Made by a program: the position numbers and the translations under genes
The notes under the pieces: model-generated
Databases searched by the model: none
What the model was told of the DNA's origin: nothing
The model's input: the letters and a program-made list of their open reading frames with translations, nothing else
In this document: piece after piece, positions 54,923-63,415 of the stretch
Layout of the letters: each line of letters starts with the position of its first letter
Numbering within the stretch: position 1 is the stretch's first letter
Assembly (NCBI RefSeq): GCF_900215505.1
Contig: NZ_LT907844.1
Coordinates: forward strand, 3,550,001 to 3,614,000
DNA from: Cohaesibacter sp. ES.047
Lineage (GTDB): Bacteria > Pseudomonadota > Alphaproteobacteria > Rhizobiales > Cohaesibacteraceae
Length of the DNA stretch: 64,000 nt
Direction of reading: 5' to 3'

Positions 54923-55519
54923 TTACTTCTGGTTCGCCTGAATAACGTGAACCCGAGCACCGACTTTGGCGCGTTCGTAAAGATCAATCACGTCTTCGTT
55001 GGCCAGTCGAATGCAGCCGGAGGATACGGCCTGTCCGATGGACCAAGGCTCATTGGAGCCGTGAATACGATAGATGGTGGAGCCGATATAGAGCGCGCGT
55101 GCGCCAAGCGGGTTGTTCGGTCCGCCTTTCATATGGTGCGGCAGGCCGGGCACGCGCTTGCGCATGGCGGGCGGAGGGGTCCAGCCCGGCCATTCCGCTT
55201 TGCGGCTGACGCGATGGGTGCCAGTCCACTGGAAGCCCGGACGACCAACGCCGATGCCGTATTTCACGGCCTTGCCATTACCCAGCAGGTAATAGAGGCG
55301 GCGTTCTTTGGTGTTGATGACGATCGTGCCTGCTCTGGCTTTGGAATGAGGGCCGTCATAGCTGACGGTTTTGCGCTTGATCGGAGAGCGTCCGCGATAA
55401 GGACCCGATTCTTTCCAGCTCTTGGTGGCGACGTCATAATATTTTGAAGCCTGAGCGCTGGTGAGGGCGACAGCCACACCCAATGCAAGGCTGGCAGCAA
55501 AAGTCAAAAGTTTCCGCAT
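54923..55519 (-). CDS. L,D-transpeptidase (YkuD/ErfK family)
   Basis: The 198-residue secreted enzyme cross-links or anchors peptidoglycan. It has a signal peptide (about residues 1-24, 'ALTSAQA-SKY') and a YkuD domain. The catalytic region is 'IHGSNEPWSIGQAVSSGCIR' followed by 'LANEDVIDLYERA', which supplies the H and S-x-G-C residues. The start at 55519 begins 'MRKLLTFAAS'; the longer frame from 55576 lacks a proper signal. The region 'GRPGFQWTGTHRVSRKAEWP' is typical. It is the first gene left of a 540-base gap. Confidence 0.92.
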   Translation of the reverse strand: MRKLLTFAASLALGVAVALTSAQASKYYDVATKSWKESGPYRGRSPIKRKTVSYDGPHSKARAGTIVINTKERRLYYLLGNGKAVKYGIGVGRPGFQWTGTHRVSRKAEWPGWTPPPAMRKRVPGLPHHMKGGPNNPLGARALYIGSTIYRIHGSNEPWSIGQAVSSGCIRLANEDVIDLYERAKVGARVHVIQANQK

Positions 55520-56063
55520 TAGTTTATCCCGAATTCTACAACCACGGTTATGCCCGAGCTGTGTGGTGGAACACAATGTCCCCCCGCTGAGGCAATTCTG
55601 AAATTCCGAAGGATTTTGACCTGTAATTTTCTAAATATGGTTACCAAGAGCAAGAAATATTTGTCATTCTTCGATCACATTTTTGTTTTCAATGCATCGA
55701 AATTGCGACATGTTGTCTTTGAGCAACAGTTTTGGCATGTCTTGGCTGTTTGGATGGCGCAACGCGTTCGTATACGTTTCAATACGAAGTGATATCGGTT
55801 TATTTCAAGTTGCACTGAAGTGATTGAACGCCTTTTGGTTTTGTTGTCGATGGCATTCTAAATTACGATTTACTTGATTCGAACGACAGTCGACGCGCGT
55901 CAGTGTTGAAATTTGGGCATTCCCTGATAAAACAATGTACCAAATGCAATGCGGACATCACACACATGATTCCGCAAGGGCGCACGGGCGAATGCAGGCA
56001 GCTGGTGTCAGTCCCTTTGTAAAAGACCGACAAAAGCGATGGCCTCAGTGAAAGCTTGAAGCA
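55520..56063. other. AT-rich intergenic region upstream of the barrel protein
   Basis: This 544-base gap separates two divergent genes and should contain both promoters. A 7-base inverted repeat TTCGTAT/ATACGAA (55767-55773, 55782-55788) may be an operator. A short open frame (55550-55792) has no supporting features. The base composition is clearly more AT-rich than nearby genes. Confidence 0.45.
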
Positions 56064-57368
56064 ATGAAAACACTTCTCAAACTCACATTGGCCTTTTCTC
56101 TTTGCCTTGTGGTTCAGATTGCTTCGCCTGATTTTGCCAATGCCAATTCTGTCAGCAGTTGCAGCACCGACCCCACCCATCCCAACTACGACAAGAAATG
56201 CTATGACGAGTGCAATCTGACGGACTATTTCCAGTTCCTCTATGCGACTGCGAGCCGACCACATGAATGCCGGAATATTCCGACGTCCTTCTGGCAATAT
56301 CAGACACAGGTGGGCGAGGTGGTCGCCAATGGTAAGTCCTCCAGCGCGTCGGCGGCATCCACATCCAGCGCGGCCAGCAAGGTGAATGGCTCAGGGAGCC
56401 TGACGCTGACGCCTTCCAGTGCGATCACATCAGGAGCCATGGTCTTGAGCTACGCGCCGGATTTGTCTGATGATGACGGCACCTCAATTCTTGCAACCGA
56501 TTTTTCTGATCGTGCCGACGACGGCCGCCCCTCACTGGAAAAGGCGATCTGGGTGAAACTGCTCGGGACCATCGGGCGAAAGAACGCTACGCCGGATGTC
56601 GCAAGCGTCAAGGTTGAATCCATGGGCATCATGGCTGGAACGGATCTCTACTCCAATGAATTCTTCCGGTTCGGTGTGCTCGGTTCGATTCAGGATGTCG
56701 CAGTCGACATCAACGAGAACAACAATCAGATTGATATTACAGCAGCAACGGGCGGCGTGTCAGCAACCTTGGAATTGGGAAAATGGTATCTCGATGGCCT
56801 TGGGACCTATGGCACGGAGCGCACAAAGACCAGTCGTAGCATTGATATCGACGGGAGCGGCACGTTTCGCTCCATGCGTTCGCACTATACCAACCGCCGC
56901 ATCAGCGCTGCGTTCGAGACCGGGTTTCGGTTGACCGCAGGCCGCTTTGTCGTCCAGCCGCTCGCGGGTGTGGATGTCAACTGGCTGATGCAGGATCAGG
57001 TTATCGAAGAGGGCAATCGCGATCTGGCTATCTTGACGTACAAGAACACCACCCGGACTGGCAAAACCCGTCTTGGGGCCAATCTGTCAACGGTTATTCT
57101 TGGGGACCAGATCACCATCGTGCCAACCATAGGCGGCTTCTGGAGCCATCGCTTTGGTGAATTGTCCAATGCCAACCGCATTTCGACCGATCTGGGATCT
57201 TCCTATGAGTTTGTCGGATCCAAGCCGCCGCTTGATGTCGCCAACGTTTACGCCTCGGTGCTTGCAAATCTGACACCCAGTGTTGCGCTGTCTGCCAGCT
57301 ACTATGCTTCCTTCAACAGCATCGAACGCAACCACACAGGCAACCTCGCCCTGCGCGTTCGCTGGTAA
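56064..57368 (+). CDS. Outer-membrane autotransporter-like beta-barrel protein
   Basis: The 434-residue protein has a signal peptide (about residues 1-28, 'DFANA-NSV'). A cysteine-containing N-terminal region of about 60 residues follows (five Cys between 34 and 73), then a Ser/Ala-rich linker (90-120) and a C-terminal domain with alternating beta strands that looks like an autotransporter barrel. The last residues 'LALRVRW' end in an aromatic, the usual signal for outer-membrane insertion. No large passenger is present, unlike classical autotransporters. Function is unknown; adhesion or envelope integrity would be guesses. Confidence 0.72.
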   Translation: MKTLLKLTLAFSLCLVVQIASPDFANANSVSSCSTDPTHPNYDKKCYDECNLTDYFQFLYATASRPHECRNIPTSFWQYQTQVGEVVANGKSSSASAASTSSAASKVNGSGSLTLTPSSAITSGAMVLSYAPDLSDDDGTSILATDFSDRADDGRPSLEKAIWVKLLGTIGRKNATPDVASVKVESMGIMAGTDLYSNEFFRFGVLGSIQDVAVDINENNNQIDITAATGGVSATLELGKWYLDGLGTYGTERTKTSRSIDIDGSGTFRSMRSHYTNRRISAAFETGFRLTAGRFVVQPLAGVDVNWLMQDQVIEEGNRDLAILTYKNTTRTGKTRLGANLSTVILGDQITIVPTIGGFWSHRFGELSNANRISTDLGSSYEFVGSKPPLDVANVYASVLANLTPSVALSASYYASFNSIERNHTGNLALRVRW

Positions 57369-57730
57369 GCCCGGCCAAACAATTCGTTCAAAATCTATTG
57401 TCATTCCTAAAGCGTGTGGTGCCCTGTCGCAGGGTATCCTTGCGCAATTATATACAATCATAAGTGTAGTTATGGGAGTATAATTCTTTTGCTTGCATTG
57501 CTGCGCTTGACGCAGAATGCCCCGCTCGGGGGAGCAACAGGGGGAATTACGAGGATGAAAAAGCCGGACAAAGGGGCAGAAGGCGCAGTCGGACAAAAAC
57601 ACGAAGATCCCAAGCAAGGGCCCAATGGTGCAGACATGAATGGGGGTCAGACCAAATCTCTCAACATGCAAACTATGATTGCAAAAATTTCAGGAACAAT
57701 CGTTTCAAGTCCGGCGCAACGGCCGCCTAT

Positions 57731-59041
57731 TTGTTCGTGCTCTACGCTCTGGCGATCTATCTGGCGGTCCTGACGCTGGCAACCCACCAAATCCAACACA
57801 AGGTCGCCAATATTCCCGGAGTATCCGATTCCGTTCAGTTCTGGCTGATAAAAAAGGCCTCTGATTTCTATAGAAACCAATATGATGGCTCGACGTCATC
57901 CGTTGGTACGACCGAAACCGAACTTAATAAAAAGATCATCAAACTCATCAAAAGCAACACCGCGAAAAGCATAGAAACGAATAAAAAAAGAAGCGATCTA
58001 GTTTCCTATATTAATAAATCCATCGGAGATCGTGGGCAGATTTTGCTTAAAGAGCAAAATGAGGAAACATGGCTTTTGCCGAGTACAAAACATAACTTCG
58101 CACTAAAAAATGCTGGTAAATACGCAATAAATACAGCAACACTCACAGAACTACACGATGCATTTGTAAAGTCCTATGACGAAAACAAGAAAATCGAGTT
58201 GCAGCTTGAAGGATTGCGTGAAATACAAGCCAGAGAGCAGATGAACAAGAAAACTGAACGGGAATTCGAGACGCGCGAATACATCAAGAAATACATTGAT
58301 AATGCAGACAAGGATTTCGTCCAGCGCATATTTATGCTGTCTATGGAGTTTGGTGAACTTGAAAATCGCTTTTGTATTGGAAAGACCAGAGGCGATATTC
58401 AGCCCTTCTGTCCCTTCCAAAATCTAGCCACGACACGTTCGGAGATCCTGACTCTAATACTGGTGATGATTATGGGTGCCGTGGGTGGTCTCATCCATCT
58501 GACGCAAGAATATCTTTCCAACGATCAAAGGGTCACGGCTGCCTATTATGTCTTTCGCCCAACTCTCGGGATCCTCGCAGCCTTCGCGATTTTCATTCTT
58601 GTCAAAGCGGGAATGCTGGTTGTCGCAGGACAGCAGATGAGCGAGGGCGTTCCGCTAAGTCCATTCTTTGTCTCTTTTCTTGGGATTATTTCTGGTCTTC
58701 TTGCTCAGAATGCGATCCAGAATATTCAGGAAGCTGGACTGGGCGTCTTTCGCTCAAACTCCCAAACCGCACATCAGCGCTGGGCCATCGCCGAAGGGGA
58801 AAACTCTGCTGCAAAGCTGGCCGCAGAGAAAGACGCCGCCGACTGGCAGCGCCTGAGAGATTTGTTCAACCAGACGAATGGGGTGCTGGAAGATTGGCTT
58901 GAAGGAAGAGCTCCTGCCCCTATTCACGCCCAACAAACGATTGCTATGTGGCTGAATAAGGATATTCACGAAATTTTCCACGACATCAAAACCTACAAGG
59001 AAGACCAAACGCAGCCCATTACCGAGAAAAACCAGGGTTAG
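57731..59041 (+). CDS. Unrecognised membrane protein with a C-terminal three-helix module
   Basis: The 436-residue frame begins with a TTG inside a membrane helix ('FVLYALAIYLAVLTLA'). A Lys-rich, partly coiled region follows (60-200). Three hydrophobic helices (238-257, 277-298, 311-328), with 'FRPTLGILAAFAIFIL' between the first and third, precede a hydrophilic tail. The real start may be the ATG at 57555, which has GAGGATG near it and encodes a Lys/Gly-rich N terminus in another frame. The two frames would join near the A5/T3 run around 57683. The region 57.9-58.3 kb is strongly AT-rich. No known function was recognised. The three-helix module is reminiscent of membrane modules linked to bacterial conflict proteins; this is a weak inference. 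Confidence 0.6.
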   Translation: MFVLYALAIYLAVLTLATHQIQHKVANIPGVSDSVQFWLIKKASDFYRNQYDGSTSSVGTTETELNKKIIKLIKSNTAKSIETNKKRSDLVSYINKSIGDRGQILLKEQNEETWLLPSTKHNFALKNAGKYAINTATLTELHDAFVKSYDENKKIELQLEGLREIQAREQMNKKTEREFETREYIKKYIDNADKDFVQRIFMLSMEFGELENRFCIGKTRGDIQPFCPFQNLATTRSEILTLILVMIMGAVGGLIHLTQEYLSNDQRVTAAYYVFRPTLGILAAFAIFILVKAGMLVVAGQQMSEGVPLSPFFVSFLGIISGLLAQNAIQNIQEAGLGVFRSNSQTAHQRWAIAEGENSAAKLAAEKDAADWQRLRDLFNQTNGVLEDWLEGRAPAPIHAQQTIAMWLNKDIHEIFHDIKTYKEDQTQPITEKNQG

Positions 59042-59232
59042 GAGGGGTTTTGGGGAATAGTGCAATAAGAACATGCGCTTATATTGACTTGATGAATCAA
59101 GTTGTGCGGATATAGCCTGCTTGAATCAATGTGTGAGCAACCTGAATCTATTTGTGAAGTTGCTCGCGCGGAAGAACCCTGACATTCGAGGGACAGATGC
59201 AAGGCATCGCACAAGAGTCTGAAAAGAATCAA

Positions 59233-59258
59233 AAAAGCCCGGATCGCTCCGGGCTTTT
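59233..59258 (+). terminator. Terminator after the membrane protein gene
   Basis: AAAAGCCCGGA (59233-59243) and TCCGGGCTTTT (59248-59258) pair perfectly around a 4-base loop. It is followed by CATTATT. It ends the upstream gene, about 190 bases from its stop, and lies just before the IS200 left end. Confidence 0.85.
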
Positions 59259-59269
59259 CATTATTCTAT

Positions 59270-59885
59270 CTGAAATAAACCTCCACCTCCGGTGGAGGAC
59301 TGGACAGGTTCTACATTTTCAGTAAGAGACCTCCTCACTTGAACCATTGGCGTGGTTTTAAGAAAGCAAGCGAGGAGGTTTTTATGGACAAAAATCACCT
59401 ATCACACAGCACTTGGGACTGCAAATATCACGTGGTCTTCGGGTCCAAGTACCGCACCAAACGTCTCTACGGAGACTTGCGGCTTGAGTTGCGAGATCAA
59501 TTTAGCAAAGTGGCATCCCAGAAAGGATGCCATATTGAGGAAGGGCATCTGATGCCTGACCATGTTCATATGTTGATCTCGATCCCACCCAAATATTCTG
59601 TGGCCCATATAGTGGGGTTCTTGAAAGGAAAAACGGCGCTTTACGTGGCAAACAAATATGCCCGGAAACGTCGTTACAAGGGATATCACTTTTGGGCACG
59701 TGGATACTTTGTCTCAACAACGGGCTATCAAGAGGAGGTCGTCAGACGCTATATCCGTAATCAGGAGAAGCAGGACAAGGCATCTGACTATGCCGATATG
59801 TTCAAGCCTAATTATTGAAACCTAACAAAACCACTTCTAGTGGTTCAAGCGAAGCGTCTCAAACCTCCCCCTCTGGGGGAGGTCA
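59270..59885 (+). mobile_element. IS200-type element
   Basis: A hairpin at the left end (CCTCCACC/GGTGGAGG, 59280-59298) and a related one at the right end (CCTCCCCC/GGGGGAGG, 59864-59882) flank a single tnpA gene. A second hairpin (AACCACT/AGTGGTT, 59829-59845) lies before the right end. There are no terminal inverted repeats and no tnpB. The exact cleavage points are not known. Confidence 0.83.
59384..59818 (+). CDS. tnpA: IS200-family Y1 transposase
   Basis: The 144-residue HUH single-strand transposase is intact. The HUH motif is 'PDHVHMLI' (His60 and His62) and the catalytic Tyr is likely Tyr123 in 'RRYIRNQEKQ'. It begins 'MDKNHLSHSTWDCKYHVVFG', a normal IS200 start. An in-frame upstream TTG at 59339 adds 15 residues but lacks a good ribosome binding site. 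AAGCGAGGAGG precedes 59384. Confidence 0.93.
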   Translation: MDKNHLSHSTWDCKYHVVFGSKYRTKRLYGDLRLELRDQFSKVASQKGCHIEEGHLMPDHVHMLISIPPKYSVAHIVGFLKGKTALYVANKYARKRRYKGYHFWARGYFVSTTGYQEEVVRRYIRNQEKQDKASDYADMFKPNY

Positions 59886-59910
59886 TGACTTGGTCTGAAA
59901 TGAAGGTGTT

Positions 59911-61527
59911 TTAGCCGAGATTGAGTTCGGCGAAGAAGTCGTTGCCCTTGTCATCGACGACGATGAAGGCGGGGAAGTCTTCGACCTCAATACGCCACAC
60001 AGCTTCCATGCCAAGCTCTGGATACTCGACGCATTCGACCTTCTTGATGCAGTCTTTGGCAAGACGCGCAGCTGGTCCGCCAATGGAGCCAAGGTAGAAG
60101 CCGCCATGCTTTTCGCAGGCATTGGTCACGGCTTTGGAGCGGTTGCCTTTGGCCAGCATCACCATGGAGCCGCCGAAGGACTGGAACTGATCAACGAAGC
60201 TATCCATGCGGCCAGCGGTGGTTGGACCGAAGGAGCCAGAGGCATAGTTGGCCGGGGTCTTTGCAGGGCCTGCATAATAGACCGGATGGTTTTTCAGATA
60301 CTCCGGCATCGGTTCGCCAGCTTCGAGACGAGCACGGATCTTGGCATGAGCCAGGTCGCGAGCGACGATGAGCGGCCCCGTGAGGCTGAGGCGGGTCTTG
60401 ACCGGATACTGGGTCAGAATTTTCAGCTGCTCTTCCATCGGCTGGTTGAGGTCGATCTTGACGACGTTGCCGCCCAGCTCTTCAGCGTCGATCTCTGGCA
60501 GATACTGTGCCGGATTTTCCTCAAGCTGTTCGATGAAGACCCCGTCCTTGGTGATCTTGCCCTTGCACTGACGGTCGGCGGAGCAGGAGACACCGATGGA
60601 GATCGGCAGCGACGCACCGTGGCGTGGCAGGCGAACAACGCGCACGTCATGGCAGAAATATTTACCGCCAAACTGAGCGCCAATGCCCGTGGACTGGGTC
60701 ATCGCGTGGATTTCTTTTTCCAGCTCCAGATCGCGGAAGGCACGCGCAGTCTCATCGCCAGACGTTGGCAGCTCATCATAATAATGGGCGGAGGCGAGCT
60801 TGGTTGTCTTCAGGTTCTGCTCAGCCGACAGGCCGCCAACGGTGATGGCAAGGTGATACGGCGGGCAGGCTGCGGTCCCCAGCGTCTTGATCTTCTCTTC
60901 AAGGAAGGCAAGCAGACGATCCTTGGTCAGAAGGGAAGGGGTGCCCTGATAGAGGAAGGTCTTGTTGGCAGAGCCGCCGCCCTTGGCCATGAACAGGAAT
61001 TTATATTCGTTCTCGCCTTCGGAGAAGATGTCGATCTGGGCGGGCAGGTTGTTGGCGGTGTTCTTCTCTTCGAACATGGAGAGCGGAGCCAACTGGCTGT
61101 AGCGCAGGTTCTTCTTGTCGTAGGCATCAAACACGCCCTTGCTCAGCGCACCTTCGTCAGTGCCTTCAACCCAGACCTGAGTGCCTTTCTTGCCAACGAC
61201 GATGCCGGTGCCTGTATCCTGACACATGGGAAGGACGCCCGCAGAGGAGATGCAGGCATTTTTGAGCAGGTCAAGCGCGACAAACTTGTCGTTGCTGGTG
61301 GCTTCGTCGTCATCAAGGATTTTGGTCAGCTGAGCCAGATGATCCGGGCGAAGCAGATGCGCGATGTCGATGAAGGCCTGTTCAGACAGGATGCGCAGGG
61401 CTTCTTCCTGAACCACAAGAACATCCTTGCCCTTGAAGCTCTCAACGGAAACGTAATCTGATGTCAGCTTCCGATAAGGGGTTTCGTCTTTTCCTAAGGG
61501 AAAAAGTTTGTTTGCCTGATAGCTCAT
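59911..61527 (-). CDS. fumA: Class I fumarate hydratase (iron-sulfur type)
   Basis: The 538-residue enzyme interconverts fumarate and malate using an iron-sulfur cluster. Cys motifs are visible in '[17 protein letters not shown]' (near residue 105), '[14 protein letters not shown]' (near 315) and other positions. The C-terminal beta domain has '[20 protein letters not shown]'. The ATG at 61527 has AAGGAC upstream and begins '[10 protein letters not shown]'. A longer frame to 61722 has no matching residues. Class II fumC begins 1.9 kb to the right on the other strand, so the cell has both types. Confidence 0.93.
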   Translation of the reverse strand: MSYQANKLFPLGKDETPYRKLTSDYVSVESFKGKDVLVVQEEALRILSEQAFIDIAHLLRPDHLAQLTKILDDDEATSNDKFVALDLLKNACISSAGVLPMCQDTGTGIVVGKKGTQVWVEGTDEGALSKGVFDAYDKKNLRYSQLAPLSMFEEKNTANNLPAQIDIFSEGENEYKFLFMAKGGGSANKTFLYQGTPSLLTKDRLLAFLEEKIKTLGTAACPPYHLAITVGGLSAEQNLKTTKLASAHYYDELPTSGDETARAFRDLELEKEIHAMTQSTGIGAQFGGKYFCHDVRVVRLPRHGASLPISIGVSCSADRQCKGKITKDGVFIEQLEENPAQYLPEIDAEELGGNVVKIDLNQPMEEQLKILTQYPVKTRLSLTGPLIVARDLAHAKIRARLEAGEPMPEYLKNHPVYYAGPAKTPANYASGSFGPTTAGRMDSFVDQFQSFGGSMVMLAKGNRSKAVTNACEKHGGFYLGSIGGPAARLAKDCIKKVECVEYPELGMEAVWRIEVEDFPAFIVVDDKGNDFFAELNLG

Positions 61528-61992
61528 TGTCGGTCCTTGTTTAAAGATCTCGCCAGTTAGGGGAAGGCGACTAGCCGTTAAGGGCTCGGGGATGGTCCGG
61601 GTCGCTCTTTCGTCTTGCAAACTATCGATGTGGTATCGAGCTGTCTTTGATCTGGTTGGCCCAAAGAGCACAAGTTCACAACCGGGCAAGGCGAAGAAGG
61701 TCGCCACAATTGGTGCAATCATTTGATGGGAATTTCAAGTGCGCCTTATGGCAAAGCAACCAAGCGATAGCCACCATCGAGATGAGCAGAACCAACACCC
61801 ACTTGTCTGGAAAAATCTGGTATATAAATTTCCATTTTTTAATATTCAAAATATTGCAACTAATGACGTGGCTTGTTATAGCCGGATGGTAATCAACGTA
61901 TTGATCAATATCCAAATCCAACAAGCCGCAGAAGGTGAGAGCGGGCATCACAGTGCCCGGTAGCTCTCCCTGGTAGGCAAGAGGCGTTTTTC
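61528..61992. other. Intergenic region between class I fumarase and the DsrE-like gene
   Basis: This 465-base gap holds the divergent promoters. Its right part (61800-61900) is AT-rich. A hairpin with GCGGGCA and TGCCCGG lies near 61940-61965 just before the DsrE-like gene and could affect its translation. No convincing gene was seen. Confidence 0.4.
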
Positions 61993-62367
61993 ATGGCAAC
62001 TCAGACAGACTATGTCAGCACCCTGTTCAGCAACATCGACGATCCCAACAAGATCACCGTCGCTTTCACGATGGGTGTCGAAGCGCTCAATCAGGGGCAT
62101 TCCGCGACGATCATGCTGATGGTCGATGCGGTTCATCTCGCCAAACCTGGCACACTTGATCCGATCGACATCGGCGCACCTTTCAAACCTGCCAAGGAAA
62201 TGCAGGAAGCCTTTCTTGCTGAGGGCGGCCAGATTCTCGTTTGCAAGGCCTGCATGGTTCATAATGGTGTAGGCGAAGACGAGATCGATCCACGCTTTAC
62301 GGTGATCTCCGCCCCCGAAGTGATCCCCATGCTGATGGGAGCAAAGGGCTCGTTGCAACTGACCTGA
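61993..62367 (+). CDS. DsrE-family sulfur-relay-like protein
   Basis: The 124-residue protein has a DsrE/DsrF-like alpha-beta fold, starting with 'ITVAFTMGVEALNQGHSATI' and 'MLMVDAVHLA'. The 'QILVCKACMVHNGV' segment has two cysteines that are candidate sulfur carriers. Stand-alone members are often called predicted peroxiredoxins and their role is unknown. GTAGGCAAGAGG precedes the ATG. A clear terminator follows. Confidence 0.78.
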   Translation: MATQTDYVSTLFSNIDDPNKITVAFTMGVEALNQGHSATIMLMVDAVHLAKPGTLDPIDIGAPFKPAKEMQEAFLAEGGQILVCKACMVHNGVGEDEIDPRFTVISAPEVIPMLMGAKGSLQLT

Positions 62368-62403
62368 TGCGCGTGGTCAGTCAAACCGGAAAAGACAAAA
62401 GAA

Positions 62404-62433
62404 AAAGCCGCCTTTGGGATCAAGGGCGGCTTT
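62404..62433. terminator. Terminator between DsrE-like and DoxX genes
   Basis: AAAGCCGCC (62404-62412) and GGCGGCTTT (62425-62433) form a 9-base stem with A and T runs on the outside. It lies between convergent genes and can work in both directions. Confidence 0.85.
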
Positions 62434-62458
62434 CTTGCTTTGGGAGGAGAGTTCTGGT

Positions 62459-63034
62459 TTAGAAGTATTTCTTGATCAAGCGATCGAGCGAGAAATACCC
62501 TCCGCCAAAGGCGGCATAGAGCAGCGTTGCACCCGACCAGAAGAGCGAGTTGGTGACTGCTTTTTGCTGTACCATTCCCATCATGGAACGACCGCCATCT
62601 TGCAGGTTGCCAATTGCATCCGGGTGGAACAGGTCAAGATTGGCATTGAGGGCATCAATTCCAGCCTGCGACAGGATCACTTCTGGGTAAGGGTTCGCTA
62701 TGTGGTAGTATAGCGTCACAAGCAACATGGTGCCGAGCGCCAGTGCAACAGGGCGTGTCAGAAGGCCAAAAGCGAGCAATAAGCCGCCAAAGAACTCAAG
62801 GCCGGCCAGAAGAGGCGACCAGAACCAGCCCGGAGTAAATCCTAGACCCTCGACAAAGCCTGTCATGCCCATGGGGTTGAGGATTTTGTCGTATCCTTCG
62901 TAGCACATGGCCAGACCTAGCGCGATGCGTAGGACGGACCAAGCCAAAGGTTGAGCGAACTTCTCATAGAATGGCCCCAGGGCGGGAATGATCAGGTTGT
63001 CTCTATTGACTTCAAGTGGTGAAGACGTGGTCAT
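62459..63034 (-). CDS. DoxX-family membrane protein
   Basis: The 191-residue protein has four hydrophobic helices. The family segment 'VLRIALGLAMCYEGYDKILN' lies near residue 34, then 'WSPLLAGLEFFGGLLLAFGL' near 72 and 'RPVALALGTMLLVTLYYHIA' near 93. DoxX proteins have been linked to quinol or thiol redox at the membrane, but this member's role is unknown. The start is a plain ATG with CACCTC-type context upstream. Confidence 0.82.
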   Translation of the reverse strand: MTTSSPLEVNRDNLIIPALGPFYEKFAQPLAWSVLRIALGLAMCYEGYDKILNPMGMTGFVEGLGFTPGWFWSPLLAGLEFFGGLLLAFGLLTRPVALALGTMLLVTLYYHIANPYPEVILSQAGIDALNANLDLFHPDAIGNLQDGGRSMMGMVQQKAVTNSLFWSGATLLYAAFGGGYFSLDRLIKKYF

Positions 63035-63415
63035 GAGGTGGCTTTCCGTGTCTGCCTTTGTCGCTGACCGTATAGAGTGGACAGCGCTTAAAGTTTTGGT
63101 TCTTGTCGTTTATAACGCGTACCGGCGTACAAAAGTTCCCCCAATAAACAAATAAATCAACCGCGTTTGGAACCTCACATGCGCGTTTGAATTGACCATA
63201 TGAGAGCCCGGAACACTCGCTGCCTCAAGGACAAGTCAGCGATGAAACGGGAGTGTGAAATAAATTTGAATGTAAAACTCAAAATATGCCTTCAAAGTGC
63301 CGTTTCAAAGACCTAAGTTCAAGAGAAACAACATGGTGACCGGCCCGCAGTTCCTGTTGAAGGGATCATGCCAGTCGATTTCCTCAAGGCGACCTGATCC
63401 AAGGAAAGGAAGATC
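63035..63415. other. Intergenic region before fumC
   Basis: No gene is supported in this 381-base gap. It separates the divergent DoxX and fumC genes and should carry the fumC promoter. AAGGAAAGGAAG (63401-63412) is the fumC ribosome binding site. A possible regulatory repeat was not identified. Confidence 0.4.

Noticed and set aside
55550-55792. A small 80-codon gene in the gap before the barrel protein
   Set aside because: It has no ribosome binding site, an unlikely composition and overlaps the upstream part of the transpeptidase frame.
60106-61461. A 451-codon open frame antisense to class I fumarase
   Set aside because: It is a shadow of fumA caused by codon bias and has no family features.
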